Shown here: one piece after another, positions 18,801 through 27,009 of the stretch
Numbering within the stretch: position 1 is the first letter of the stretch
Layout: each line of letters starts with the position of its first letter
Source of the DNA: Sinomicrobium pectinilyticum
GTDB taxonomy: Bacteria; Bacteroidota; Bacteroidia; Flavobacteriales; Flavobacteriaceae
Length of the DNA: 64,000 nt
Assembly (NCBI RefSeq): GCF_003725735.1
Contig: NZ_RJTM01000013.1
Span: forward strand, 1-64,000
Direction: 5' to 3'
Made by a program: the position numbers and the translations under genes
Notes under the pieces: model-generated
What the model was told of the DNA's origin: nothing
Database searches by the model: none
Seen by the model: the letters and a program-made list of their open reading frames with translations, nothing else

Positions 18801-19113
18801 CATACCGTCGGCTTATGCCGATGCGCCGACTTTTGAGCGCCAGTCCTCCAGTTATTATGTGCAGGATGGCAGTTTCTTCCGGATGAAAAACCTGCAGGTG
18901 GGATACACTGTGCCTGTGGAGGAGATTTTTCAGGGATATGTGTCCAGGCTAAGAGTTTACGCCAGTGCTACCAATCTGTTTACCATTACCAACTACACCG
19001 GTATGGACCCCGAGGTGAGTCAGTACTCTTCTACGTTTTCGGCCCCCGGGGTAGATATGGGGGTTTACCCGGTGCCACGCCAGTATTTACTGGGATTCAG
19101 TGTTACGTTTTAA
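15820..19113 (+). CDS. SusC/RagA-family TonB-dependent outer-membrane transporter
   Basis: This second SusC has 1097 residues. The signal region (to ~35) is followed by a carboxypeptidase-like domain (LSVSGKVTSEDGAPLVGASI, 45-64; TNGVVADFDGNYTIEV), the SusC region DEIVVIGYGTQRKQDLTGAV (124-143), and a plug with DPLYIIDGMPY and VLKDASAASIYGARANNGVV. The barrel ends at RQYLLGFSVTF. It is only distantly similar to the left SusC, so the pairs are not a recent duplication and probably take up different ligands. No STN domain is present. Its susD partner begins about 50 bp downstream. Confidence 0.95.
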   Translation: MRKKTFTKVRIVLQNAMGVLLFCCVFLVSGHASGISSDGVTPAFLSVSGKVTSEDGAPLVGASIMEKGTTNGVVADFDGNYTIEVSGPDAVLVVSYVGFKTSEIPVNGRGVIDITLREDLAQLDEIVVIGYGTQRKQDLTGAVAVVDVNELKQQPAASPVEGLQGKATGVQIINNGAPGATPQIRIRGFSTINNNDPLYIIDGMPYEGKLSWLSANDIESMQVLKDASAASIYGARANNGVVIVTTRKGVKGKPRITFDTYYGTQVPNRNRFPDFLNPQQYGEYVYRQYINKPGATPGTDGTTGSNYGSDPNRPTLPEYLLAGTKTGHNITAADADPAKYRYVMDPEQYYTIVKANQAGTNWFEEITRSAPIRNHQLSILGGGENATYAFSASAFKQDGTFHHTGFERYTVRSNSQFTFLDDRLTIGENMQYSATRGVGFGVNENTSGEYQAEDSPIGWAYRIQTIIPVYDINGNFAGTKGDKMGNADNPLAVLYRAKDNVNKSNQFFGSAYADLELIEGLNFRTTFGIRYESFDGRSIGYPNPERSEGSYTNNTLEEYQGYNREWTWSNTATYKTTFNDIHNLTVLAGTEAVESNFHQLTGNGNDFFISGDLDYYYLGTAANTSATSEGAQSSLFSVFGRVDYSFDDRYLFSATVRRDGSSNFGPDNRYGTFPAASVAWRLSNENFMESVSWMDDLKFRVGYGVTGNQRIPTFQYLRRYASGINQSFYPIGGGNGLSSGLWTSDYDNPDVKWEELKSINLGLDFTLLDNTIDGSIEWFDRRTDGVLYPVPQPSAAVGTGNSPFINSGKIKNAGIEIGVNYHFNPYASEDDFRFDVGAFFSKYNNDVMELAPTVTEQPYLTLRGVTTSVLKAGAPFGAFYGYQVDGIFQSAEDIANSPSYEDARVGGFKFADINGDGTIDGNDRTVIGNPHPDFIYSLSLSAEYKRFDINMFFNGSQGNDIFQLTRQYTDLFAFPGAVSTRTLNAWSPENPNSNIPSAYADAPTFERQSSSYYVQDGSFFRMKNLQVGYTVPVEEIFQGYVSRLRVYASATNLFTITNYTGMDPEVSQYSSTFSAPGVDMGVYPVPRQYLLGFSVTF

Positions 19114-19162
19114 GACATGAGACATGAAATCTGAGAATATTTTAACCAATACAAATTTTTCA

Positions 19163-20893
19163 ATGATGAACATACGATATACAATAGTTGTGGCGGTTGC
19201 ACTGCTGCTGGGGATGGGGGGCTGTAGCTCGGATTTCCTGGAGCAGAAGCCGCAGGGAAAACTGATAGACGAACAGCTGAACAATACCAAGGCAGTAGAA
19301 TGGTTGCTTACCGGAGCTTACGGCCTGATGAACGGTAACCGTGATGGTACCTGGGGTAATTATGCGGCGGCCCCGAGCCAGTGGCTTTTCGGGGATGTGG
19401 CCGGGGGAGATGCCCATAAGGGAAGTGAAGCTGCAGATCAGGCTACCATGTTTGATATTGAGCAGCATACGGCTATCCCGGTGAATGAACACCTGTCCAC
19501 CATGTGGAACAATTACTACGAAGGTATTAACCGGTGCAATACGACCTTACGCCGGCTGAAACTGGTGCAGGAAACTGCCGAAGAAACCTTCAGCGACGAA
19601 CGGGCTACGGAGATCGAAGCAGAGGCTAGGATGCTGCGCGGGCATTATTATTTCTTCCTGTGGAGGGTATTCAGGAATATTCCGTATGTCGATGAGACCC
19701 TTTCTACCGAAGAAGCAGCCCAGACACCCAACAATGTAGATGTATTGCCGTTTATCGAAGCAGATTTCCGGTTTGCTGCGGACCATCTTACGAATACCCC
19801 GCCAATGGGGGATGAAGGAAGGGTAGACGGGATTGCTGCAAAAGCCTACCTGGGCAAGTTATACCTGTATGAACAGAAGTATGCGGAAGCTCTTGCCTTA
19901 TTCAAAGACGTTATAGCCGACAGGCCGGACCTGCAGACATTACCGTTCCTTGACAATTTCAACATCAATACGGAAAACGGCCCGGAGGCCATTTTTTCGG
20001 CCCAGCATGCCATCAACCCGAATGGCAGCGGTGATAATGCCAATGTGGGGGATATGTTGTCGGGACTGTACGGTTCGGCGCCGGTGAATTGCTGTGGCTT
20101 TTTCAACCCTTCCTTTGACCTGGTCAATGCATTCCGGGTTACGGGAGAAGGGCTGCCTATGCTTGATGGCGATTTCCGCAATGATCCCTATACATCGGAT
20201 TTCGGACTGACCGGCGATGCCCAGGAAAATTACCAGGTGGACCAGTCCCTTGCGGTGGACCCCCGGCTGGATTATACCGTAGGGCGAAGGGGTGTGCCTT
20301 ATCACGACTGGGGGATCATGCCTGGCAATGAGTGGATGCGTGATCCTGCTTTTCACGGCCCTTTTGTGTCCTATAAGCGCCTGTTGGATGAGGCGGATTT
20401 TGCAGGGAACACCCAGTCCGGAGGGGTCACTTATGTGACCGGATTGGACGTTCATATTATCCGCCTGGCGGATGTGTACCTGATGGCGGCGGAATGTGCG
20501 GCGGAAACGGGCGATCTGCCTTACGCACAGACTATGGTCAATGCCGTACGGGAACGGGCGGATAACCTCCCGCGTAAAAAGATAAATGGCAGCGATGCGG
20601 CTGCGTATAGCGTAGAACCCTACCCGGCATCGGCATTCGGTTCGAAAGACGACGCCCTGAAAGCCATCCGCTTTGAGCGCAGGCTGGAACTCGCGCTGGA
20701 AGGACACCGGTTCTTTGACCTGGTACGCTGGGGTATCGCCAAAGAAGAACTGGAAACCTACTCTGCATTCGAAGGCAGCCTTATTGAGGTATATAACGGC
20801 CTCTCCTTTTCGGAAAAAAATAATATTTTCCCGATTCCACAGGATCAGATCGATCGCAGCGGTGGAAACCTGCAACAAAACCCCGGCTACTAG
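19163..20893 (+). CDS. RagB/SusD-family outer-membrane lipoprotein
   Basis: This is the surface ligand-binding partner of the upstream SusC. The frame is open from an ATG at 19124. The ATGs at 19163/19166 are better starts because they put the lipoprotein signal MNIRYTIVVAVALLLGMGGC at the N-terminus, with the lipidated cysteine followed by SSDFLEQKPQG. The SusD scaffold appears in WNNYYEGINRCNTTLRRLK, EARMLRGHYYFFLWRVF and the closing RFFDLVRWG and QIDRSGGNLQQNPGY. Length is ~576 residues from the preferred start. It is the last gene of its unit: a strong terminator follows within 30 bp and no enzyme gene is attached. Confidence 0.94.
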   Translation: MMNIRYTIVVAVALLLGMGGCSSDFLEQKPQGKLIDEQLNNTKAVEWLLTGAYGLMNGNRDGTWGNYAAAPSQWLFGDVAGGDAHKGSEAADQATMFDIEQHTAIPVNEHLSTMWNNYYEGINRCNTTLRRLKLVQETAEETFSDERATEIEAEARMLRGHYYFFLWRVFRNIPYVDETLSTEEAAQTPNNVDVLPFIEADFRFAADHLTNTPPMGDEGRVDGIAAKAYLGKLYLYEQKYAEALALFKDVIADRPDLQTLPFLDNFNINTENGPEAIFSAQHAINPNGSGDNANVGDMLSGLYGSAPVNCCGFFNPSFDLVNAFRVTGEGLPMLDGDFRNDPYTSDFGLTGDAQENYQVDQSLAVDPRLDYTVGRRGVPYHDWGIMPGNEWMRDPAFHGPFVSYKRLLDEADFAGNTQSGGVTYVTGLDVHIIRLADVYLMAAECAAETGDLPYAQTMVNAVRERADNLPRKKINGSDAAAYSVEPYPASAFGSKDDALKAIRFERRLELALEGHRFFDLVRWGIAKEELETYSAFEGSLIEVYNGLSFSEKNNIFPIPQDQIDRSGGNLQQNPGY

Positions 20894-20921
20894 TCCCGGT
20901 TTTACAGGTTTATATCTGAAC

Positions 20922-20959
20922 AACACCCTCCCGGCATTTCCGGGAGGGTGTTTTCTTTT
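20922..20959 (+). terminator. Rho-independent terminator after the right SusC/SusD pair
   Basis: AACACCCTCCCGG (20922-20934) and CCGGGAGGGTGTT (20940-20952) form a perfect 13 bp stem with a 5 nt loop, followed by TTCTTTT. Confidence 0.9.
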
Positions 20960-20978
20960 ACGGACAATAGTGCGATGG

Positions 20979-23762
20979 TCAGTATTTCGGTTGATCTTCT
21001 TTTTCAGCAAAAGGGATTTCCGGGTCGCATATTTCACTGATCAATCGATAAAGCTGTTCTTTGAAATTCCGGAATGTTTCTTCGGTAATGCCGTAATCTT
21101 TTTCGGATCTGGACGCTCCTTTTTTGGCAAATTTCAGAAAGCCTTTCTGAAGGTTTTTAAAGGAAATGATGGCTGCTTCGGCAGGAAGGGAATACGAACT
21201 GTTACGGGTGAGCATATACGAGTAACACAACAACTGGAAAGCTTTACTGTACTTGTAATCGATGATGAGGTTTTCCCATTCCGCGAGTTCCACATCCGCC
21301 TGGTCCACCCTTCCGGTTTTGTAATCGATAAAGCAGAGTACGCCGTTGGTCTCTTCTACACGATCTACTTTTCCCTTCAGGTATACCGGGTAGGAGATAC
21401 CGGGAACATCTATGGGGACCTTCAGATTACTCTCGATTTCAATAATTTTTATAGCATTTCCGTCCCGGATGCGTTTTGCTTCTGCTTCCAGGAAATTTTT
21501 CAGGTATTGTTTGGCCACTTCATAGCTGAGCAGGTTTTTTCCGCGGCTGAAATCCCCACCTTTGTAAACTTCTGCGAATTTAAGGGCTATGACGCCGTTT
21601 ACTTTACTTTGCATGTCCGCCACATGGTCCGGGGTCAGTACCTGGCCGGTAAGAGGCTTGTAGAGGTCTTCGAGGGTATCGTGAATGATGGTCCCCAGGG
21701 TATTGGCGGCAATGGTTTCTTCCACTTCGTATTCGTCGCTCACTTTCAGGACGGACTGTTTATAGAATTCTATAGGGTTCCGGATGTAATTGCTGAGAGA
21801 GGTCGGGGAAAAGCCTTTCTCTGCCATAATCCGTATGGTTTCCATAAGGGAGGGGGTTTTTTGAACGGGGGCCTGTGGCCCCGGGAGGTTTCCGACCTTA
21901 GGCACGGCGATTCGCTCGCGTATGCTGTGGTTTTCCTGCCGGAAGGTTGTCAGCTGTTGTATGAAGCGGCTTTTTTCCCCGCCGTCGAAAGATCCGGGGT
22001 CCGAGTTATAAAGCAGGTAGACGTTACGGGTGCGTTGCAGGAGCCGGTAAAAATGATACGCATAGATGGCATCCTTTTCTTTGTAAGTAGGGAGGCCGTA
22101 AGCTATTTTTATGTCAAACGGAATGAAAGAGTTGCCGGATTTTCCCGAAGGAAGGTCGCCTTCGTTCACAGAGGTCAGGATTACGGTTTCGTAGTCGAGG
22201 TTCCGGCTCTCGAGCACACCCATTACCTGCAGACCTTCCAGGGGCTCTCCCTGAAAATCCACTGTTTGCTGGAGCAGGAGTTCCCGGTAGATGCCCGTGA
22301 GGGCGTGAATGGATATGGCCTGGTATTTTTCGTTGAAAAAACGGATCTGGTTGAAGATTTCGTAAAAGCGATAAAGATATTCCAGGAATACCTGGTTTCC
22401 CTGCAGGGCATAAACTTCTTTTAGCCGCAGGGTCAGCGCACTGCATTTCCGGATAACATCGTCCGCTGTAGTGTTTTCCCTGGAAAAAAACAGGAGTTCG
22501 GTGACCGGTACAATATCTTTCCCTGTATCGGCAATGAGTTCGGAAAAGGCGTTTTGCAGGTGCTCCTGTGTGACGAAAACAATATTATTGTCCTGAATGG
22601 TCCGGATGAACCCGGAAGCCAGATCGCGACCCTTGTGAAAGAGCAGGGTTTTGGAAACCGGATGGGATACGAGGTTTAATACGTTCTGATAATACCATTT
22701 TCCTGACTGCTCGTTTTCAAGTGTCTGGAAAAAAGCGTGAAACCACGAAGCTACAGGACTATAGGCAAGGGGAAACCCGCCTGTTATATTGACGCCCTCC
22801 AGATCTTCGGGAATGGCGTTCAGTACCGGGTTCAGCAACTCTTCATTGCCCAGTACCACTGCCGTTCCTTCCAGTTCTTCCCTGTTCTTCAGTTCTGACA
22901 GGATAGCGTGGACATACATGGCCTGCCCGGTTTTTCCGGGAATACCTATGATCTCTATATTTTTTGGCTCCGAAAAACGGTTGTCGATATGTTTAAAAGG
23001 GTTTTTCTGGTAGTATTTCCATTTCCTCTTGTATTGTCGCATGAAGAGGCCTGCATCGTGTTCCGGGTCTTCCATAAAAGTCCTGTCCGTATCCCAGTAT
23101 ACTTCGGCCCCGGCTGCCAGGAACTCCTGTAGTATGGAAGATTCTGCATTATTCAATGCATTAAAACCTATGAAGATATGTTTCCGGTGGTTGTTGTGGT
23201 GCAGATAGTGCTCGATATTTTCTATCGCTTCCCTGTAAATAAGCCCCTGGTACCCGCACTGGCCGGCCAGCAGTTCTTCGCGAAGCGCAGTGTAGTATGT
23301 GCCCAGCGTCTTCCAGAATTCGATATACTGTTCTTGTAAGGGTGTTTTCTGGTCGGAGAGGTACCAGTGGTCCAGCTCCTTTACGGACGACAGGTGAGAA
23401 AAGATATCTTCGGGAGCGATGAGGTAACGGTCGATTTCGTTAAAATCCTGGAGCATGACCTGTGCCCATTTGGAAAAGTTGTAGAAATCTTCCTGTTGCT
23501 CCTGCGGAGTATTTTTTTGGTATACGGCGTAAAATTCGAATATGAGCTGAATGTTGGAAATAAGGCTGAGGCCGGACAGTTCCTGTACAAATTCTTCCAC
23601 ACTGGAGATCTGCGGAGCAAAGACGGTCCGGGTCATCCGGTTTTGTATTTCCCTTTTTAAAAACACACCGGCCCTTTTTCCGGGTACGACGAAGATGATA
23701 TCGCTGATATTTTCGTTTTCGGAAAGAATAGTTTCGACGACTTCGGCCAGAAAGGTTTTCAC
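20979..23762 (-). CDS. AddB-like PD-(D/E)XK exonuclease
   Basis: This 927-residue protein is probably one subunit of a double-strand-break resection enzyme of the AddAB type. The N-terminal part (IIFVVPGKRAGVFLKREI, ~22-39) matches the degenerate helicase domain of AddB-like proteins, in which the Walker A lysine is lost. The C-terminus holds a RecB-type nuclease: GTIIHDTLEDLY (~690), KGKVDRVEE and FIDYKTG at 811-817 with D813 and K815 as catalytic residues. I do not see the four-cysteine Fe-S signature of Bacillus AddB. The start is GTG, with no ATG nearby. The AddA-like partner lies 3.2 kb upstream on the same strand, separated by ompA and kbl. Confidence 0.85.
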   Translation of the reverse strand: MKTFLAEVVETILSENENISDIIFVVPGKRAGVFLKREIQNRMTRTVFAPQISSVEEFVQELSGLSLISNIQLIFEFYAVYQKNTPQEQQEDFYNFSKWAQVMLQDFNEIDRYLIAPEDIFSHLSSVKELDHWYLSDQKTPLQEQYIEFWKTLGTYYTALREELLAGQCGYQGLIYREAIENIEHYLHHNNHRKHIFIGFNALNNAESSILQEFLAAGAEVYWDTDRTFMEDPEHDAGLFMRQYKRKWKYYQKNPFKHIDNRFSEPKNIEIIGIPGKTGQAMYVHAILSELKNREELEGTAVVLGNEELLNPVLNAIPEDLEGVNITGGFPLAYSPVASWFHAFFQTLENEQSGKWYYQNVLNLVSHPVSKTLLFHKGRDLASGFIRTIQDNNIVFVTQEHLQNAFSELIADTGKDIVPVTELLFFSRENTTADDVIRKCSALTLRLKEVYALQGNQVFLEYLYRFYEIFNQIRFFNEKYQAISIHALTGIYRELLLQQTVDFQGEPLEGLQVMGVLESRNLDYETVILTSVNEGDLPSGKSGNSFIPFDIKIAYGLPTYKEKDAIYAYHFYRLLQRTRNVYLLYNSDPGSFDGGEKSRFIQQLTTFRQENHSIRERIAVPKVGNLPGPQAPVQKTPSLMETIRIMAEKGFSPTSLSNYIRNPIEFYKQSVLKVSDEYEVEETIAANTLGTIIHDTLEDLYKPLTGQVLTPDHVADMQSKVNGVIALKFAEVYKGGDFSRGKNLLSYEVAKQYLKNFLEAEAKRIRDGNAIKIIEIESNLKVPIDVPGISYPVYLKGKVDRVEETNGVLCFIDYKTGRVDQADVELAEWENLIIDYKYSKAFQLLCYSYMLTRNSSYSLPAEAAIISFKNLQKGFLKFAKKGASRSEKDYGITEETFRNFKEQLYRLISEICDPEIPFAEKEDQPKY

Positions 23763-23839
23763 GGTTGTTGCTGTTTATGGTTATTGCTGGAACTGCCGGG
23801 TAAGGCAGGTATGTGCATAGCATTTTTCAAAGTCTAAAA

Positions 23840-23874
23840 ATAAAAAAATCCCGCCCTGATTTTTCAGGGCGGGA
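23840..23874 (-). terminator. Rho-independent terminator after ompA
   Basis: TCCCGCCCTGA (23849-23859) and TCAGGGCGGGA (23864-23874) form a perfect 11 bp stem with a 4 nt loop. On the minus strand a TTTTTTTA tract follows. It separates ompA from the AddB-like gene. Confidence 0.9.
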
Positions 23875-23899
23875 CTTTTATTTATCTGAAGAGTTTAAT

Positions 23900-25249
23900 T
23901 TACTCTTTTACCAGGTTTATTTCAACCCTTCTGTTTTCCTTTCTACCTGCTGCAGTAGCATTGGTAGCGATAGGCTTGTCTTTTCCAAAACCGATGGAAG
24001 ATAATCTGGAAGGATTGATACCTTTTTCAGCCAGATATTTTCTTACGGATTCAGCCCTTTGCTCGGACAGTTTTTGGTTCAGTGCAGCGCTACCTGTGCT
24101 GTCTGTATGACCTTCTACAGTGAATTTGGAATTCGGATATTCGTTAAGAACACTGATTATCTGGTCTAATACTTCGGCAGACTCGGGCTTGATAGTAGCT
24201 TTTCCGGTGTCAAACAGAATAGTTTTGGCAAACTCGTTCAGTTTTTTCTGAACTTCTTCTGTTACTTCAGGACAACCTTTGTTGGCTACGGTACCGGCTA
24301 CATCAGGACAAGCGTCATCTTTATCAGCTACTCCGTCACCGTCTCTGTCAGGACATCCGTTAAGGGATGCAGGACCGGCTTCGTTCGGGCAGGCATCGTC
24401 TTTATCGGCGATACCGTCACCATCAGAATCGGGGCATCCGTTCATTTCTACTGATCCGGGAGTGTCAGGACAAGCGTCGTCTTTGTCCGGAACACCGTCA
24501 CCGTCAGAGTCGGGACATCCGTTAAGTTCGGCAGGACCGGCTTCGTTCGGGCAGGCATCGTCTTTATCCGGAATACCGTCACCATCAGAATCGGGGCATC
24601 CGTTAAATTCGGGAAGTCCGGCTACTTCAGGACACTCATCGTCTTTGTCATAGATACCATCGCCGTCAGTATCTGTTCCGCCGAATTTAATGGCAATACC
24701 GGCGAGGTGTTGGAAGTGAGGAGCCAGATAGTCCTCGAAAGAGTGTTTGTAGCTGGATTGCAGGGTAAGGCCGATGTTATCGGTAAACCAAAGGTTGAAA
24801 CCTACACCTCCGTTAAGCGTTCCGGCACCGATTTCATCTATCCACGTATAACCTCCACCAACTTCGATGAACGGATCGAATACTTTTCCTTCTATGAAAT
24901 TGTATTTTACGGTTCCGTCCACACCATAGTATGATAGATCATCTACATCTGCATCGCCCCATTTATCTATTTTATTAAGGGATCCCCTGACACCAACGGA
25001 GAATCCGTCACCTACATAGCGGGAAACAGCTATTGTAGAAACGGAAGGGAGAATATTCCAGTGGTCGCTGACATTGAAATACTCATCAAGCCACTGTCCC
25101 ATTCCGGGTTGATTGGTGGGGTAAACATCAACGGCGTTTGCACCAAAACTCACCTGCCATGGGTTATTGGAATCTTGCGCCTGAACATTGCTAAACCCTA
25201 TAAGCAAGAGTGCAGCAACAAATAATTTGCTAAGATGTTTCATGTTCAA
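23900..25249 (-). CDS. OmpA-family outer-membrane protein with TSP type 3 repeats
   Basis: The 449-residue protein joins the outer membrane to peptidoglycan. A signal peptide (to ~24, ...FSNVQA) leads into an eight-strand-like barrel of ~190 residues. Five calcium-binding thrombospondin type 3 repeats follow ([15 protein letters not shown] and variants, ~195-310). The OmpA C-terminal domain (~335-449) carries [20 protein letters not shown] and the peptidoglycan-binding [14 protein letters not shown]. All parts are in the usual order for a Bacteroidota major porin. The gene has a textbook promoter and a strong terminator, so it is its own transcription unit, probably highly expressed. Confidence 0.95.
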   Translation of the reverse strand: MNMKHLSKLFVAALLLIGFSNVQAQDSNNPWQVSFGANAVDVYPTNQPGMGQWLDEYFNVSDHWNILPSVSTIAVSRYVGDGFSVGVRGSLNKIDKWGDADVDDLSYYGVDGTVKYNFIEGKVFDPFIEVGGGYTWIDEIGAGTLNGGVGFNLWFTDNIGLTLQSSYKHSFEDYLAPHFQHLAGIAIKFGGTDTDGDGIYDKDDECPEVAGLPEFNGCPDSDGDGIPDKDDACPNEAGPAELNGCPDSDGDGVPDKDDACPDTPGSVEMNGCPDSDGDGIADKDDACPNEAGPASLNGCPDRDGDGVADKDDACPDVAGTVANKGCPEVTEEVQKKLNEFAKTILFDTGKATIKPESAEVLDQIISVLNEYPNSKFTVEGHTDSTGSAALNQKLSEQRAESVRKYLAEKGINPSRLSSIGFGKDKPIATNATAAGRKENRRVEINLVKE

Positions 25250-25278
25250 TTATTTAAATTTTAAGTATTAATTAAGAG

Positions 25279-25309
25279 CAAATGTAAGCCGTTACGGCAT
25301 ATTAACAAA
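25279..25309 (-). promoter_or_regulatory. ompA promoter
   Basis: On the minus strand the sequence is TTTG (25306-25309), 19 bp, then TACATTTG (25279-25286), which matches the Bacteroidota TTTG-N19-TAnnTTTG consensus exactly. The -7 box ends 30 bp before the ompA start codon. Confidence 0.85.
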
Positions 25310-25356
25310 GATAAATATAGTAATTTTTTTGTTTTTATTAAGAAAATACAACGGTT

Positions 25357-26550
25357 TTAAATAACATTTAATTCCTTGCCTACCTCTGTAAAAGCCTGAA
25401 TAGCATGGTCTAAATGTTCTTTTTCGTGTGCGGCGGATAATTGTACTCTTATTCTTGCTTTTCCTTTAGGAACTACCGGATAGAAGAACCCGATGACATA
25501 AATCCCTTTTTCCAGGAGCTTATCTGCCATTACCTGGGATAATTTGGCATCGTAAAGCATTACGGGAACAATAGCGGAGTCACCGTCTATAATATCAAAG
25601 CCGGCCTCTTTCATCCCTTTTTTGAAATAACGCGTGTTTTCTTCCAGTTTGTCCCGGAGGGCAGTGCTTTCCGAAAGCATATCAAATACCTTGATGGAGG
25701 CACCGACAATAGAGGGGGCCAGGGAATTGGAGAATAAATACGGCCTGGACCGCTGCCGGAGGATCTCGATAATCTCTTTTTTACCGGTGGTATACCCGCC
25801 CATGGCTCCGCCCAATGCTTTGCCCAGCGTTCCGGTGATGATATCTATTTTGCCCATAACGCCTTTTTCTTCAAGGGTGCCGCGTCCGGTTTTTCCGATA
25901 AACCCGGCGGCATGGCACTCGTCTATCATCACCATGGCGTCATATTTTTCCGCCAGAGCACTGATCTTGTCCAGCGGGGCTAAGAGACCGTCCATGGAAA
26001 AGACACCGTCGGTCACCACGATCTTGAACCTGGCACCGTCCGCATCGGCTTGTTGTAATTTGGCTTCCAGGTCTTCCATGTTGTTGTTCTCGTACCGGTA
26101 GCGCATGGCCTTGCACAGGCGTACGCCGTCTATAATGGAAGCATGGTTCAGTGAATCGGAGATAATGGCGTCTCCGGCGGAAAGAAGGGGTTCGAATACA
26201 CCTCCGTTGGCATCAAATGCCGCAGCGTATAAAATGGTGTCTTCGGTGCCGTAAAAATCGGCGATTTTCTTCTCCAGTTCTTTATGGATGTCCTGTGTGC
26301 CGCAGATAAACCTTACCGAAGACATACCGAAACCATGGGTGTCGAGAGTGTCTTTGGCAGCCTTTATGACTTCCGGGTGGGAGGAAAGCCCCAGGTAATT
26401 ATTGGCACAGAAATTAATAACTTCTTCACCGGTGGAAATTTTTATGACCGCATCCTGGGGAGAGGTTATAATACGTTCTTTTTTGTATAGACCATTGTCT
26501 TTAATGTCCTGTAACTCCTGTTGCAGATGTTGTTTTATTTTTCCGTACAT
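25357..26550 (-). CDS. kbl: Glycine C-acetyltransferase (2-amino-3-ketobutyrate CoA ligase)
   Basis: Kbl interconverts 2-amino-3-oxobutanoate plus CoA with glycine plus acetyl-CoA, the second step of threonine breakdown through threonine dehydrogenase. The open frame extends to a GTG at 26598, but the ATG at 26550 gives a 397-residue protein like E. coli Kbl (398), with the PLP lysine at K244 in [10 protein letters not shown], the same number as in E. coli. The motifs [22 protein letters not shown] and [12 protein letters not shown] belong to the alpha-oxoamine synthase family. Serine palmitoyltransferase and AONS are close relatives, so a different amino-acid substrate is possible. No tdh gene is nearby. 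Confidence 0.88.
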   Translation of the reverse strand: MYGKIKQHLQQELQDIKDNGLYKKERIITSPQDAVIKISTGEEVINFCANNYLGLSSHPEVIKAAKDTLDTHGFGMSSVRFICGTQDIHKELEKKIADFYGTEDTILYAAAFDANGGVFEPLLSAGDAIISDSLNHASIIDGVRLCKAMRYRYENNNMEDLEAKLQQADADGARFKIVVTDGVFSMDGLLAPLDKISALAEKYDAMVMIDECHAAGFIGKTGRGTLEEKGVMGKIDIITGTLGKALGGAMGGYTTGKKEIIEILRQRSRPYLFSNSLAPSIVGASIKVFDMLSESTALRDKLEENTRYFKKGMKEAGFDIIDGDSAIVPVMLYDAKLSQVMADKLLEKGIYVIGFFYPVVPKGKARIRVQLSAAHEKEHLDHAIQAFTEVGKELNVI

Positions 26551-26598
26551 ATCTATCGGTTTGTGTTTAGCAACAAAGGTAAATAAATGTTCGTACAC

Positions 26599-27009
26599 AT
26601 GTTGTTGTCCGAAACGGTATTCCCCCGGTTTTTATTGTTTTTGCATGGTTTTTCAGGAAAAGCGGCCGGTATTGCTCCTTAAAAAAGAAGGCCGCCCGGA
26701 ATATCCGGACGACCCTCATGAGCACTGTGTTTACTACCCGGTATTCTACCGGATTGCCCCAAAAAAATAAACAACAGTACAGGCCCTGTTACAGGCCGGT
26801 TTCAATTATTTTATCCCCTTTTGTGTAAACCAATTTTCAAAAAATATTTTGCGGGGATTTATTAATTATACACCGGGAACGGACAGAGGTCCCACGTGAA
26901 TTCCATTTTTTTTATTTCCGGCGTTATATAAGCGGGTCCCGCAAGGGCGTGGGATGCAGGGGAGGGGGTAAATACGGAATACCGGAAGAGGATAATGGGA
27001 TGTTTATTT
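26599..27009. other. Intergenic region between kbl and the AddA-like gene
   Basis: The region is noncoding, with a hairpin at 26691-26713 and a G/C-rich stretch at ~26940-26970. A kbl promoter is expected just upstream of 26550 on the minus strand, but no exact TAnnTTTG box was found. Confidence 0.5.
26681..26713 (-). terminator. Possible terminator of the AddA-like gene
   Basis: GCCGCCCGG (26691-26699) and CCGGACGAC (26705-26713) pair over 9 positions with two G-T wobbles. On the minus strand it runs into CTTCTTTTTT. It lies ~300 bp after the AddA-like stop codon and before kbl. Confidence 0.55.

Noticed and set aside
20673-22424. Plus-strand frame of 583 codons across the end of susD and the AddB-like gene
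   Set aside because: It overlaps two well-supported genes and a terminator and shows no recognisable domains.
24279-24653. Repeats in the ompA region as a possible CRISPR or minisatellite
   Set aside because: The periodicity is the coding sequence of five thrombospondin type 3 repeats in the OmpA protein.
25639-26101. Possible serine palmitoyltransferase instead of Kbl
   Set aside because: Length, lysine position and overall motif spacing match Kbl. The alternative is noted but less likely without lipid genes nearby.
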